64,000 nt of DNA. Source: Myxococcus eversor (GTDB lineage: Bacteria > Myxococcota > Myxococcia > Myxococcales > Myxococcaceae). The stretch is taken from contig NZ_JAAIXY010000033.1 in the NCBI RefSeq assembly GCF_010894455.1, positions 45,653 through 109,652 on the forward strand, given 5' to 3'. The position numbers and the translations under genes were made by a program. Positions within the stretch are counted from its first letter, which is position 1. Every line of letters starts with the position of its first letter. The notes under the pieces were generated by a model, which did no database searches, was not told the DNA's origin, and was given only the letters and a program-made list of their open reading frames with translations. Of the stretch, positions 25,403 to 33,797 are shown one piece after another.

Positions 25403-26941
25403 ATGACGCCCCGTCACCTCTGCGGTTTGCTGGAAGAAGCCGAGCGCCATCATGGCGACCGCCTGTTCTTGTCCGACGAACGGGTCTCCTTCACCTATGC
25501 GCAGCTCGGCACGGCCACCCGGCGCCTGGGTGGCTGGCTTTCGCGCCAGGGCTTCCGGCGTGGAGACAGGGCCGTCATCCTCACCCGCAACCGCGCGGAG
25601 GTGGCCCTGGCCGCGTTCGCGACGGCGCGGCTGGGAGGCATCTTCGCGGTGCTGCATGGTGCGATTCGCGAGCCGGGCTTGCGGAGGATCCTGGAGCAGG
25701 TGACGCCCGCGGTGGCCTTCCTGGATGAGTCCACCGCGCACCTCGCGCCAGCCTTCGCCGACGTGCCCATCGTCTGGGTGGGAGAGGGCTCGGGGCCCGT
25801 CTCGGCACCTCGGTTGTCGCGAATCGTGGACAGCGAGCCGGTGGAGTGTCCGCCCTTCGCGGGTGTGGACGTGGATCCAGTCTGCCTCATCTACACGTCC
25901 GGCTCCACGGGAGCGCCGCGAGGCGTGACGCTCAGCCACGACAACATCCTCTTCGTGGTGGACGCCATCCAGGCGCGGCTCCAGTACCGCACCGAGGACG
26001 TGGTGGGCGTCTTCCTGCCGCTCTCCTTCGACTACGGCCTGTATCAGGTGTTCCTCGCCGCGCAGGTGGGGGCGGGCGTGTTCGTCGGGAGCGCGGAGCT
26101 GGCCGGGCCGGCGCTGGTCACCACGCTGGAGCGACAGCGAGTCACGGTGCTGCCCGGTGTGCCCACGTTGTTCGCCGCGTTGCTCAAGCTGCTCGGTCGG
26201 AGTGGGGCGGGCGCGCTCCGCTTGAGGGCGCTCACCAACACGGGGGCGCATCTGCCGGCCAGCCACGTGGAGCAGCTCCGGCGTCAGCTGCCCGGGGTCT
26301 CGGTGTTCCCCATGTATGGGCTGACCGAGTGCAAGCGCGTCTCCATCCTGCTGCCCGAGGAGCTGGAGGCGCACCCGGGCTCGGTGGGACGCGCGTTGCC
26401 CGGCACGGAGGCGATGATTCTGGACGAGCGGGGCCAGGTGCTGCCGCCAGGAGAAGTGGGAGAGCTGGTCATCCAGGGGCGCCACGTCGCGCTCGGGTAC
26501 TGGCGGGCGCCGGAGGAGACCGCGCTGCGCTATCGCACGCACCCGCGTGGACTGGGCCGCGTGCTGTACTCAGGTGACCTCTTCCGGATGGACGCGGAGG
26601 GCTTCCTCCAGTTCGTGGGGCGCCGGGACTTCCTCCTCAAGCGCCGCGGCTTCCGGATGCACCCGCTGGAAATCGAGGAGGTGGCCTGCGGGCTGCCCGG
26701 TGTCGCCGAGGCGGGCGTGGTGCAGGAGGCCCAGGCCGACCGGCTGCACCTGTTCGTCACGTCCACTCCTGGCGCGCCGCCACCGCGCGAGGCCGGGCTG
26801 CTCGACGCGCTCTCCAGTCGACTGGAGTCCTACAAAGTCCCGGACCAGGTGCACTGGGTGCCGGAGCTGCCGAGGACGGCCAACGGCAAGCTGGACCGGG
26901 CAGCCCTCGCGAGCTGGATTGTGGCGGGAGGACAGTCATGA
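25403..26941 (+). CDS. Adenylate-forming acyl/amino-acyl ligase (AMP-binding)
   Basis: The 512-residue ANL-superfamily enzyme carries the P-loop YTSGSTGAPRG from 164, GLTECKR in the A5 position, YSGDLFR with Asp392, the hinge GRRDFLLKRRGFRMHP and the C-terminal catalytic lysine in NGKLDR (Lys496). It resembles ligases found beside type III PLP decarboxylases and ACPs in exosortase-A loci (TIGR03098-like) and, in role, BtrJ-type loaders. It should activate a carboxylic acid as acyl-AMP and pass it to the ACP encoded two genes downstream; whether that acid is an amino acid is inferred from the decarboxylase. The last bases overlap the next start (ATGA). Confidence 0.88.
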   Translation: MTPRHLCGLLEEAERHHGDRLFLSDERVSFTYAQLGTATRRLGGWLSRQGFRRGDRAVILTRNRAEVALAAFATARLGGIFAVLHGAIREPGLRRILEQVTPAVAFLDESTAHLAPAFADVPIVWVGEGSGPVSAPRLSRIVDSEPVECPPFAGVDVDPVCLIYTSGSTGAPRGVTLSHDNILFVVDAIQARLQYRTEDVVGVFLPLSFDYGLYQVFLAAQVGAGVFVGSAELAGPALVTTLERQRVTVLPGVPTLFAALLKLLGRSGAGALRLRALTNTGAHLPASHVEQLRRQLPGVSVFPMYGLTECKRVSILLPEELEAHPGSVGRALPGTEAMILDERGQVLPPGEVGELVIQGRHVALGYWRAPEETALRYRTHPRGLGRVLYSGDLFRMDAEGFLQFVGRRDFLLKRRGFRMHPLEIEEVACGLPGVAEAGVVQEAQADRLHLFVTSTPGAPPPREAGLLDALSSRLESYKVPDQVHWVPELPRTANGKLDRAALASWIVAGGQS

Positions 26942-28224
26942 GCGCGCCGATGAGTCCTCCGCTGCTGGCCCGGGCCGCGGCCTGGTTGGAGGCCTACGGC
27001 TCGCCGCTCTATGTCTATGATTTGGGGGACGTGGAGCGGCGCACGCGCGAGCTCTTGTCCGTCCTGCCCGAGGGCAGCCGGTTGTTGTTCTCGCTCAAGG
27101 CCAATCCGCTTCCGGTGATGGCGGAGGCGCTCTGCCGGCTCGGCTGCGACGCGGAGGTGTCTTCGCCCGGAGAGCTGGCGGTGGCGATGGCCGCCGGCTT
27201 TCCACCGGAGCGGGTGCTCTACTCCGGCCCGGGCAAGAGCACCGAGGAGGTGCGCGGGGCGCTCAGCGCTGGCGTGACGCGCTTCTCCGCCGAGTCGTGG
27301 ACGGACCTGGAGCGCATCGACCGGGCCGCGCGCGCCGCTCGGCTTCGCGCCCGGGTCCTCCTGCGCGTCAACCCGGAGGCGCCTCCCGTGGCGCGGCTGG
27401 CGATGAGTGGCGTGAGCAGCCAGTTCGGGCTCGACGAGGCGGAGTGGCGCGAGGGTCGCGCGCGTGTGGCGGCGCTCGGCGGCGTCGAGCTGCTGGGCGT
27501 GCACGTCTACCAGGGAACTCAGCTCGCGGACGTGCCGGCGCTGCTCTCCGCGCTGCGGGTGGCGCTCGAGGTGGGAGAGTCGCTCTCCCATGCGTTCGAG
27601 CTTCCCTTCCAGGTGTTGGACCTGGGCGGAGGTTTCCCCTGGCCCTTCGCCACGTCCGGCGTGGGGCCCGAACTGGAGTCCCTGCGCGAGCCGCTCGCCC
27701 GGCTGGCCTCGGAGCGGAAGAGGACCGCGTCGGCCGCGCTGTGGTTCGAGTCGGGCCGCAGGCTCTGCGGCTCCTCGGGCACGCTGTGGTCCACGGTGAT
27801 GGATGTGAAGCGCTCGAAGGGCAAGCAGTACGTCGTCCTCGACAGCGGCATCCACCACCTGGGGGGCATGTCGGGCCTGGGGCGGGTTCCGCTGGTCGGC
27901 ATCGGCGTCGTCCAGGCCGGAGCGGAGGCCGGGTCTGGGGTGCTCGAGGAGGTCAACGTGGTGGGGCCGTTGTGCACGCCGCTGGACTGCTTCGCTCGCA
28001 ACGTCAGGCTCCCGCCGCTTCGGGTGGGCGACCGGGTCTTCGTGCCCAACGTCGGGGCCTATGGCGCCACGGCGAGCCTCACGGGGTTCTTGAGCCGACC
28101 GCCGCCGCTGGAGCTGGTCCATCGGGACGGCGAGGTCATCGCGGTGCACCGGCTGCGCTGGGGGCACGAGCTCCACACGCGTCTGCCCATCCAGGGGTCG
28201 CTTTCGTCGGAGGAGACACGATGA
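26938..28224 (+). CDS. Fold-type III PLP-dependent decarboxylase (BtrK/LysA-like)
   Basis: The 428-residue enzyme has the alanine-racemase-type barrel with PLP lysine Lys54 in FSLKANP, the glycine-rich phosphate loop LDLGGGFPWP, FESGRRL, and the C-terminal active-site Cys346 in LCTPLDCF with VPNVGAYG after it. Among LysA/ornithine-decarboxylase relatives it is closest in context to BtrK, which decarboxylates glutamyl-ACP, and to exosortase-A-associated decarboxylases (TIGR03099-like). Flanked by ligase and ACP with ATGA overlaps on both sides, it probably decarboxylates an ACP-bound amino acid. Substrate not determinable from sequence. Confidence 0.88.
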   Translation: MSAPMSPPLLARAAAWLEAYGSPLYVYDLGDVERRTRELLSVLPEGSRLLFSLKANPLPVMAEALCRLGCDAEVSSPGELAVAMAAGFPPERVLYSGPGKSTEEVRGALSAGVTRFSAESWTDLERIDRAARAARLRARVLLRVNPEAPPVARLAMSGVSSQFGLDEAEWREGRARVAALGGVELLGVHVYQGTQLADVPALLSALRVALEVGESLSHAFELPFQVLDLGGGFPWPFATSGVGPELESLREPLARLASERKRTASAALWFESGRRLCGSSGTLWSTVMDVKRSKGKQYVVLDSGIHHLGGMSGLGRVPLVGIGVVQAGAEAGSGVLEEVNVVGPLCTPLDCFARNVRLPPLRVGDRVFVPNVGAYGATASLTGFLSRPPPLELVHRDGEVIAVHRLRWGHELHTRLPIQGSLSSEETR

Positions 28225-28481
28225 ATACGGACGAGGTGAGGACCAGACTCATCGAGGTGATTCGCGAGTTCCTTCCCCGCGTGGCTCCGGACGAGCCGGT
28301 GGAGATGGCGCGCCCCTGCAACGAGATGGGGCTCGACTCGATGAACGCCATCAACCTGATGCTCGCGCTCGAAGGAGCCTTCGAGATTTCCTTCCCGGAC
28401 GCGCTCCTCACCGCGGAGACATTCCACTCTCCCGCGAGCCTGGAGACCATCGTCCATCGACTGCGCGGCGCCGCGCGGTGA
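28221..28481 (+). CDS. Acyl carrier protein
   Basis: An 86-residue acidic helical protein with the 4'-phosphopantetheine site in LDSMNAI (Ser40), preceded by EMG. GGAGGAGA lies just before the ATG, and both ends overlap neighbouring genes (decarboxylase stop/ATG, and GTGA into the kinase gene). It would carry the substrate as a thioester through adenylation, decarboxylation, oxidation and reductive release. No phosphopantetheinyl transferase is in the window, so a housekeeping enzyme must activate it. Confidence 0.92.
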   Translation: MNTDEVRTRLIEVIREFLPRVAPDEPVEMARPCNEMGLDSMNAINLMLALEGAFEISFPDALLTAETFHSPASLETIVHRLRGAAR

Positions 28482-30472
28482 GTTCGCTCCGCGCCGTCCC
28501 GGAGAAGGTGGACCCGGTGCCGCCGGTGAAGGAGGCGGCCCCCTCCTCACCGGCGCGCCCGGCCGTGGCGCGCGAGCAGCGGGTCTCCGCCGCCGTCCAG
28601 CGCTGGCGCAAGCGCGAGGAGCTGGACGCGAGAATCCAGGCGGCCAAGGCGCTGGGCAAGGAACTCCGCGCTCGTTCGTGGGAGACCCCGCCCACGCCTC
28701 ACCAACGCGAGGCGGAGGAGCACCGCGCCAGCGTCGGCCGGACGCTGCTCCAGCTGGGCGTCTGGATTTCCGGTGCCCTGTGGTTGCTGGTGCGAATCGC
28801 CGCGGACGTACTCCGCCGCCGGGACTCCATCCAGTCCCGGGGCCAGCACCTGCGGCGGCTGATTGAGCGAGCGGGCGGGACGTGGATCAAACTGGGCCAG
28901 CAGATGGCCATCCGCGTGGACCTGCTCCCGTATCCGGTGGCGCAGGAGCTGGAGAAGATGCTCGACGCCGCGCCGCCGATTCCCTTCTCCGAGGTGCGGC
29001 AGCTCGTGGAGCGCTCCCTCCAGCGGCCGATAGCGGAGGTGTTCTCCGAACTGGGCGCGGAGCCCGTGGGCTCGGGCTCCGTCGCCTGTGTCTATCGAGG
29101 GGTGCTGCGTGGCGGTGAGGAGGTCGCCGTGAAGGTCCGCCGGCCCGGGGTCGGCTCGCTCTTCGCCGCGGACATGCGCGCGCTGGGGTGGATTCTCGGC
29201 CTGGCGGAGCTGTGGTTCGTTCCTCCTGGCTACTCGCGCCAGCTGCTCCACGAGCTCAGCACCATGCTCTATGAGGAGCTCGATTTCGTCCGGGAGGCTC
29301 GCTACACGGAGCTGTTCCAGGACCGGATGGACAAGCTGGGCCAGCGCTTCGTCCGCTCGCCCCGCGTGTACGGAGACCTGTCCAACCACGAGGTCCTCGT
29401 CACCGAGTTCGTCTCCGGCGTCTGGCTCAAGGACCTCATCTCCACGGCCGAGCGCAAGGACGAGTCGGGCCTGGCGTCGCTGGCCACGCTGGGAATCGTG
29501 CCCCGCAAGGTGGCCCGCAGGCTGCTCAAGATTGCCCGCCTCTGTGCGCAGGAGGGGCTCTTCTTCCACGCGGACCTCCACCCGGCCAATGTCATGGTCC
29601 AACCGGACAGCCGGCTGGTGCTCATCGACTTCGGCTCCTGTGGTGCCTTCACCGCGCGCGAGCGCCGCGTGTGGCGAGAAATCGCGGACGCCCAGGCGAA
29701 CGAGGACGTGGGGCGGATGGTGTCTGCCGTGCTCGCGCTGCTCGAGCCGCTGCCCGCGGTGGACGTGGAGGAGTTCTCCCGCAAGCTGGAGAGCATCTTC
29801 TGGCAGGACCTCTACGCGAACAAGAGCCGCACCTCGCGCTGGTGGGAGCGCACCTCCGCCAACCTCTGGATTGGGTTCTTCAAGCTGGCCCAGGAGTACA
29901 GGGTCCCGATGAACCTCAACACCTTGCGGATGATTCGCTCCACCATGCTCTCCGACAGTCTGGCGGCCCGGCTGGAACCCCGCATAGACCATTACCGGGA
30001 GTACCGCCGGTACGAGGTCCAGCTCGGGCGCCGGATGCGACAGCGATTGAACCGGAAACTGGACAGTCTGTCCGAGGACCGCTCGTTCATCCGCTACGAA
30101 CAGGTCTACGACGCAGCTGTGGCTGGCTTCTACCGTCTCCAACGCTTCCTCGACTCCTCGACCTATCGGTTCGCGGTGACGGAGCGGACCTTCTCTTTCG
30201 CTGTGTCCCAGGCATTGCGCGCGGGGAGCTGGTTGTTGTTGGGAGCGTTGGCGGTTCGCGTGGGCGCGGCGGTGGTGGCGGTCGTCAGGCGAGGGGAGCG
30301 TGCGGGCGAGGCCTTCACCACGGAGGTGCTCTCAGGTCATGCCTGGAGCCAGCTGCTGCTCAGCCCGCTGTTCCTGGGGGCCGTGCTGGTCGCGGTGGCG
30401 GTGACACTGCGGGGCATCAGCTTCCGACTGTCGGACAAGGACCGCGAAGCGGGCTCACGCACCGCGCTTTGA
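28478..30472 (+). CDS. ABC1/UbiB family kinase-like membrane protein
   Basis: The product has 664 residues from GTG 28478, overlapping the ACP stop. The atypical-kinase landmarks of the UbiB/ADCK family are present: KLGQ at 138-141 in the extended N-lobe, the small-residue loop VGSGSVACVYRG, Lys219 in VAVKVRRPG, HADLHPAN (364-371) and DFG (384-386). A hydrophobic helix near residue 90-110 and two C-terminal helices (about 575-600 and 625-645) suggest a membrane anchor, as in COQ8 relatives. UbiB proteins support isoprenoid quinone and other lipid metabolism. Its tight coupling to an ACP is unusual and suggests it handles or positions the pathway's hydrophobic product (inference). Confidence 0.88.
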   Translation: MSSLRAVPEKVDPVPPVKEAAPSSPARPAVAREQRVSAAVQRWRKREELDARIQAAKALGKELRARSWETPPTPHQREAEEHRASVGRTLLQLGVWISGALWLLVRIAADVLRRRDSIQSRGQHLRRLIERAGGTWIKLGQQMAIRVDLLPYPVAQELEKMLDAAPPIPFSEVRQLVERSLQRPIAEVFSELGAEPVGSGSVACVYRGVLRGGEEVAVKVRRPGVGSLFAADMRALGWILGLAELWFVPPGYSRQLLHELSTMLYEELDFVREARYTELFQDRMDKLGQRFVRSPRVYGDLSNHEVLVTEFVSGVWLKDLISTAERKDESGLASLATLGIVPRKVARRLLKIARLCAQEGLFFHADLHPANVMVQPDSRLVLIDFGSCGAFTARERRVWREIADAQANEDVGRMVSAVLALLEPLPAVDVEEFSRKLESIFWQDLYANKSRTSRWWERTSANLWIGFFKLAQEYRVPMNLNTLRMIRSTMLSDSLAARLEPRIDHYREYRRYEVQLGRRMRQRLNRKLDSLSEDRSFIRYEQVYDAAVAGFYRLQRFLDSSTYRFAVTERTFSFAVSQALRAGSWLLLGALAVRVGAAVVAVVRRGERAGEAFTTEVLSGHAWSQLLLSPLFLGAVLVAVAVTLRGISFRLSDKDREAGSRTAL

Positions 30473-30486
30473 AAGGAGAACACGGA

Positions 30487-30756
30487 ATGACAATCGAAAC
30501 CCTGAACAGCATCAGCTCCATTCCCGTCGTCATCGACATGGGCAAGCAGCGGCGCAAGAAGCTCAAGGCCCTCAAGCGAGGCCAGGGCGCGCTGATGCTC
30601 GAGGTGGGCGAAGCCTTGAACGAGGTCCGGGAGAGGCTGGGGGAGGAGGTCCTCGGCAAGCATCTCGTGCCGGTGGTCCTCATCTACCAGCGGCAGCCCA
30701 AGAAGAAGCGGCGCGGCGGGCTGTCGCTGCCATTCGTCCCGCCCTTCATGCCGTGA
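30487..30756 (+). CDS. Small basic protein of unknown function
   Basis: The product has 89 residues and starts 14 bp after the kinase gene behind AAGGAG. It has a central VVIDMGKQRRKKLKALKRGQ patch, an amphipathic helix (EVGEALNEVRERLGEE), a short hydrophobic strand (LVPVVLIYQ), a second basic patch (PKKKRR) and a Pro/Phe-rich end. The IDMGKQRRKK-type signature resembles a small bacterial DUF family (possibly DUF6200). The charge pattern suggests binding to a polyanion or to acidic membranes. No function assigned. Confidence 0.7.
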   Translation: MTIETLNSISSIPVVIDMGKQRRKKLKALKRGQGALMLEVGEALNEVRERLGEEVLGKHLVPVVLIYQRQPKKKRRGGLSLPFVPPFMP

Positions 30757-30788
30757 AACCCCCGCAGTGGACTCGAGGAGACGAGACG

Positions 30789-31217
30789 ATGAGCATTCAA
30801 GGCAAGGATGTGACCACCGAGACGCAAGTCCGGGTGGATGGCCACAGCGGGCAGGTGATGGCCACGGAAGTGGTCATCGAGCGCGACCTCTCGGTGGGCA
30901 AGAGGAAGCGCAAGACGAGCAAGGGGCTGAAGAACCTGGACAAGGCGCACGACAACGTGAGTCGTGCGATGGAGAACCTGTCCGCGTCCGTCTCGGATGG
31001 GTTGAAGACCTACCGCCGGGAGCAGAAGGCCTCGGCGGAGCGGAAGAAGGACGGCGCCCTGCGGGACTTGATGAAGAACTCCGGCAAGGCGATGAGCGAC
31101 TCCCTGAAGACCTTGAGCAAGGTGCCGCGCGACCTCACCCGGACGATTGACAGCAAGCGCAATCGCAAGCAGGTGCGGGCCATCGCGAAGTTCATCGCGG
31201 GGCCCCTGGGACGCTAG
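30789..31217 (+). CDS. Basic coiled-coil protein, last gene of the operon
   Basis: The product has 142 residues, with GAGGAG about 10 bases before the ATG. A short beta-rich N-terminus (VTTETQVRVDGHSGQVMATE) is followed by a long lysine/arginine-rich helical region (about 45-142) with heptad-like spacing and no cysteines. This is the look of phasin-like or nucleic-acid/lipid-surface binding helices, but no family is recognised. It lies 32 bp after the small basic protein and 18 bp before the convergent hydrolase stop, closing the seven-gene operon. Confidence 0.7.
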   Translation: MSIQGKDVTTETQVRVDGHSGQVMATEVVIERDLSVGKRKRKTSKGLKNLDKAHDNVSRAMENLSASVSDGLKTYRREQKASAERKKDGALRDLMKNSGKAMSDSLKTLSKVPRDLTRTIDSKRNRKQVRAIAKFIAGPLGR

Positions 31218-31235
31218 CGCGGCCCTCGTAGGGGA

Positions 31236-32219
31236 CTACACCTGCCGCGCGGACTGAAGCCCCGCGGCGGGGTGGGCGCTCACCCGGGCTTCCGTCTGGT
31301 GGAGGAAGTCCCGGACCACGGCCACCGTCTTGTGCGGGTCTTCTTCCATGGGCACATGCCCCAGTCCTTCCATCATCACCAGGCGGGACTGGGGGATGCG
31401 CGCGTGGAACCGCCGCGCGTACTTGGGGAGGATCCACTCATCGCGACTGCCCCAGAGGATGAGCGTGGGGACCTTGATTTCAGACAGCCGCTCCTCGAGC
31501 GACGGGTCTGAGTCCTTCTGGGCGAAGCGCCGGCGGGTGGCCTCCCGATTGCCCTCGCGCAGGAGGACGTCCACGTAGAGGTCCACCGTCTCCGGCGTCA
31601 CCTTCCTCGGGTCGCCATAGGTGCTCTTCACGGTGCGCTTCACCATGAAGCGCGGAGTCGTCCAGCGCACCACGCGGCTCAGCACGGGCGTCTCGTAGAG
31701 CCGGAGGGAGAACGGAATCGGCTCTTCGCGCCGCAGGCCGAAGGCGTCCACCAGGATGAGTCGCTCCACGCGTTCGGGGTGGACCACGGTGTAGCGCCAG
31801 GCCAGACCGCCGCCCATGGAGTTGCCGCCCAGCGTGAAGCGCTCGAGCCCCAGCGCGCTGACGAAGGCGTCCAGCCAGGAGACCTCCGCCAGGGGCGTGT
31901 AGCGGTTCTTCGGGTCCGGTCCGGTGAGGCCCTGCCCGGGCAGGTCCACGGTGATGACCCGGTACTCGCGCGTCAGCGAGTCCATCCAGCCTTCCCAGGT
32001 GTGCAGCGACGCGTTGGAGCCGTGGAGCAGCACGAGGAGGGGGCCTTTGCCCTGGTCCCGGTAGTGTGTCCGCAGGCCATCGACGTCGATGAACCGCGAT
32101 GGCGAGCGTGCACGCCGTGTCTCGACTTCGCTCGCGGGACGGTCTCGTCGAACAGCCAACGCGAGGGCCGCGCCCCCCGCGATACCCAGACCGATCGCCC
32201 ACTTCGCCGCGCGATTCAT
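31236..32219 (-). CDS. Membrane-anchored alpha/beta hydrolase
   Basis: The product has 327 residues, and ATG 32219 has GGAGG five bases upstream. An N-terminal hydrophobic helix (WAIGLGIAGGAALALAV) should anchor it, facing the periplasm. The catalytic triad is Ser134 in GGNSMGG, Asp260 in WGSRDEW and His288 in GLGHVPMEED, and the oxyanion region is LLHGSNAS. It resembles lipase/epoxide-hydrolase-like members of the superfamily. It is convergent with the carrier-protein operon and may or may not belong to that pathway. Confidence 0.85.
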   Translation of the reverse strand: MNRAAKWAIGLGIAGGAALALAVRRDRPASEVETRRARSPSRFIDVDGLRTHYRDQGKGPLLVLLHGSNASLHTWEGWMDSLTREYRVITVDLPGQGLTGPDPKNRYTPLAEVSWLDAFVSALGLERFTLGGNSMGGGLAWRYTVVHPERVERLILVDAFGLRREEPIPFSLRLYETPVLSRVVRWTTPRFMVKRTVKSTYGDPRKVTPETVDLYVDVLLREGNREATRRRFAQKDSDPSLEERLSEIKVPTLILWGSRDEWILPKYARRFHARIPQSRLVMMEGLGHVPMEEDPHKTVAVVRDFLHQTEARVSAHPAAGLQSARQV

Positions 32220-32288
32220 GAAGCCTCCGTGCGCGCCCGGACTCGTCACGAGTCCGGCCATGCGCGCGCGGAAGCTAGGTCCCTGGTC

Positions 32289-32650
32289 TCAGCCGCAGAA
32301 GTCGTCGGCGGCCTGTCTGCCCATCCGGGCAAGCATCTCCGCCGCGGTGGGGATGTCGCGAATCAAGCCCGTGGCTCGTCCGACGGGGCCGTGTCCGACG
32401 CTGTCGCCACACACACGGTCAGGGCGCCATGAAACTTCATTCGCTCCTCGGTGGCGGCGGCCAGCGGGTCGTCCTCGCGGCGGGACGCGCGCTCCTCCAG
32501 TTGCTGCTGGAGGGCACGGATGGTGTCGCCCGGCGGTCAGTTCAACCCACGTGGGATGTTGAACACGGTGGAGCGGTCCGTCTCGTCACCCATCAGACGA
32601 ACCGCCCTCGCCACGGAGGCCGCGTTGTGGGCCAGCGACTCCTGGCAGGT
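32289..32650 (-). pseudogene. Decayed C-terminal copy of nitronate monooxygenase
   Basis: Reading leftward, this stretch encodes segments colinear with residues about 200-310 of the intact neighbour: CQESLAHNAASVARAV, DETDRSTVFNIPRGLN, then a TGA (32537-32539) exactly where the intact copy has Trp in TWPPG, then PPGDTIRAL and EERASRREDD. A frame change falls in the CACACACAC run near 32408-32416, after which SVGHGP and GLIRDIPTAAEML continue to a stop at 32289. The N-terminal two thirds is absent. It is a remnant of a tandem duplicate, and its first 65 bases are now read, out of frame, as the tail of the intact gene. Confidence 0.8.
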
Positions 32651-33650
32651 CCAGGGGAGAGAGCTCCCTCACGCGCGGAAGTTGGAGCCGTTTTCCCAGA
32701 CGCAAGAGAATCTCGGTGGCTTGCGTGTCCATCGCCTCGAGGATGTCCGCCGCGCGGGGGATGTCGCGAATCAGTCCCGCCACTTGCCCGCATGGGCTGT
32801 GGCCAATGGTGTAGTCATTGGCGGCCATGGCGGCGTTGTATTTCTCGCGTTCTTCATCGGCCACGAGCAGGAGCTCGTCTTCATTGCCGGACCAGCGCTC
32901 GGTCATCGTGTTCGTGAGGGCCCGGAAGGTGTACCCGGGCGGCCAGGTGATGTCGCGCAGGATGTCGAAGACGTTGGAGCGGTCGGTGTCATCTCCGGTC
33001 AATTCGATGGCCCTCGCCTGGGAGTTCTCGTTCACGAGGGCCTCCTGGCTGGCCCACAACCGGGAGCCCACCAGCGCGCCGTCGGCGCCCAGCGCGAGGA
33101 CCGCCGCCAGCCCGCGCCCGTCGCCGATGCCTCCCGCCGCGAGCAGGAGTGTGTCGGGCGCGCGCCTGGCCAGGATGTCGGCGACCTCCGGGACCAACGT
33201 AATCGTCGCGCGGTTGGTCATCCCATGGCCTCCCGCCTCGCTGCTCTGGGCGACGATGACATCCGCGCCCGCCTCGAGCGCCTCGTCGAGCTGGGACAGT
33301 CGCTGAATCTGGCAAATCAGTGCCGCGCCCGAGGCCTTGATTTTCGCGGCGTAGGGGCGCGGGTCACCGAAGGACAACATGAAGGCGATGGGCTTGTAGG
33401 CCAGCGCCGCGTCGAGGAGCTCGGGTGTCTGGTCGAGCGACCAGGTGATGAGGCCTCCGCCGATGGTGGCGCCGCCGACGAGCGATTGCTGTTGGGCCAT
33501 CCAGGCCATGTCGCCATAGCCACCGCCCAGCAGGCCCAGACCTCCCGCGCGGCTGACCGCGCCCGCGAGGGCGCCACCGGCCACCAGCGCCATGGGCGCG
33601 CACGCAATGGGATACTTCAACTGGAAGCGTTCAGTGAAGCGGGTCTTCAT
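32586..33650 (-). CDS. Nitronate monooxygenase (2-nitropropane dioxygenase family)
   Basis: The product has 354 residues, and ATG 33650 is preceded by AGGAG. The FMN-binding TIM barrel is evident: YPIACAPMALVAGGALA at the start, catalytic His142 in SSEAGGHG, LLLAAGGIGDGRG for the FMN phosphate and ALGADGALVGSR. The family oxidises alkyl nitronates such as propionate-3-nitronate to aldehydes plus nitrite or nitrate, mainly as detoxification. From about residue 328 onward (SPLDLPGVAGPQRG to the end) the protein is translated from the adjacent decayed copy, so the last 25 or so residues are a recombination artefact. Its position near an AurF-like oxygenase operon may be meaningful. Confidence 0.88.
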   Translation of the reverse strand: MKTRFTERFQLKYPIACAPMALVAGGALAGAVSRAGGLGLLGGGYGDMAWMAQQQSLVGGATIGGGLITWSLDQTPELLDAALAYKPIAFMLSFGDPRPYAAKIKASGAALICQIQRLSQLDEALEAGADVIVAQSSEAGGHGMTNRATITLVPEVADILARRAPDTLLLAAGGIGDGRGLAAVLALGADGALVGSRLWASQEALVNENSQARAIELTGDDTDRSNVFDILRDITWPPGYTFRALTNTMTERWSGNEDELLLVADEEREKYNAAMAANDYTIGHSPCGQVAGLIRDIPRAADILEAMDTQATEILLRLGKRLQLPRVRELSPLDLPGVAGPQRGLRGEGGSSDG

Positions 33651-33678
33651 CGGTGCTCCTGGGGAGTGAGCCGTGAAG

Positions 33679-33708
33679 TTGATAAGCCATTCCCGTCGGA
33701 ACAGACAA
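33679..33708 (-). promoter_or_regulatory. Candidate promoter of the nitronate monooxygenase gene
   Basis: On the minus strand TTGTCT (33708-33703) and TATCAA (33684-33679) each match four of six consensus bases and are 18 bases apart, about 30 bases before the ATG. Confidence 0.4.
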
Positions 33709-33797
33709 AGGCGCGGACCGGTGTCTGTTGGTTGGCGAATAGACGACGCGAGGCCCGCACCGCGCGGCAATGTCACATCATGCCGCGCTGGAACGCG

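Noticed and set aside
26938..28481. Possible exosortase-A (PEP-CTERM) locus, because the ligase, PLP decarboxylase and ACP resemble genes found there
   Set aside because: No exosortase, PEP-CTERM protein or exopolysaccharide genes are present, while a di-iron oxygenase fusion and a UbiB-like kinase are. The similarity is kept only as a clue to the chemistry.
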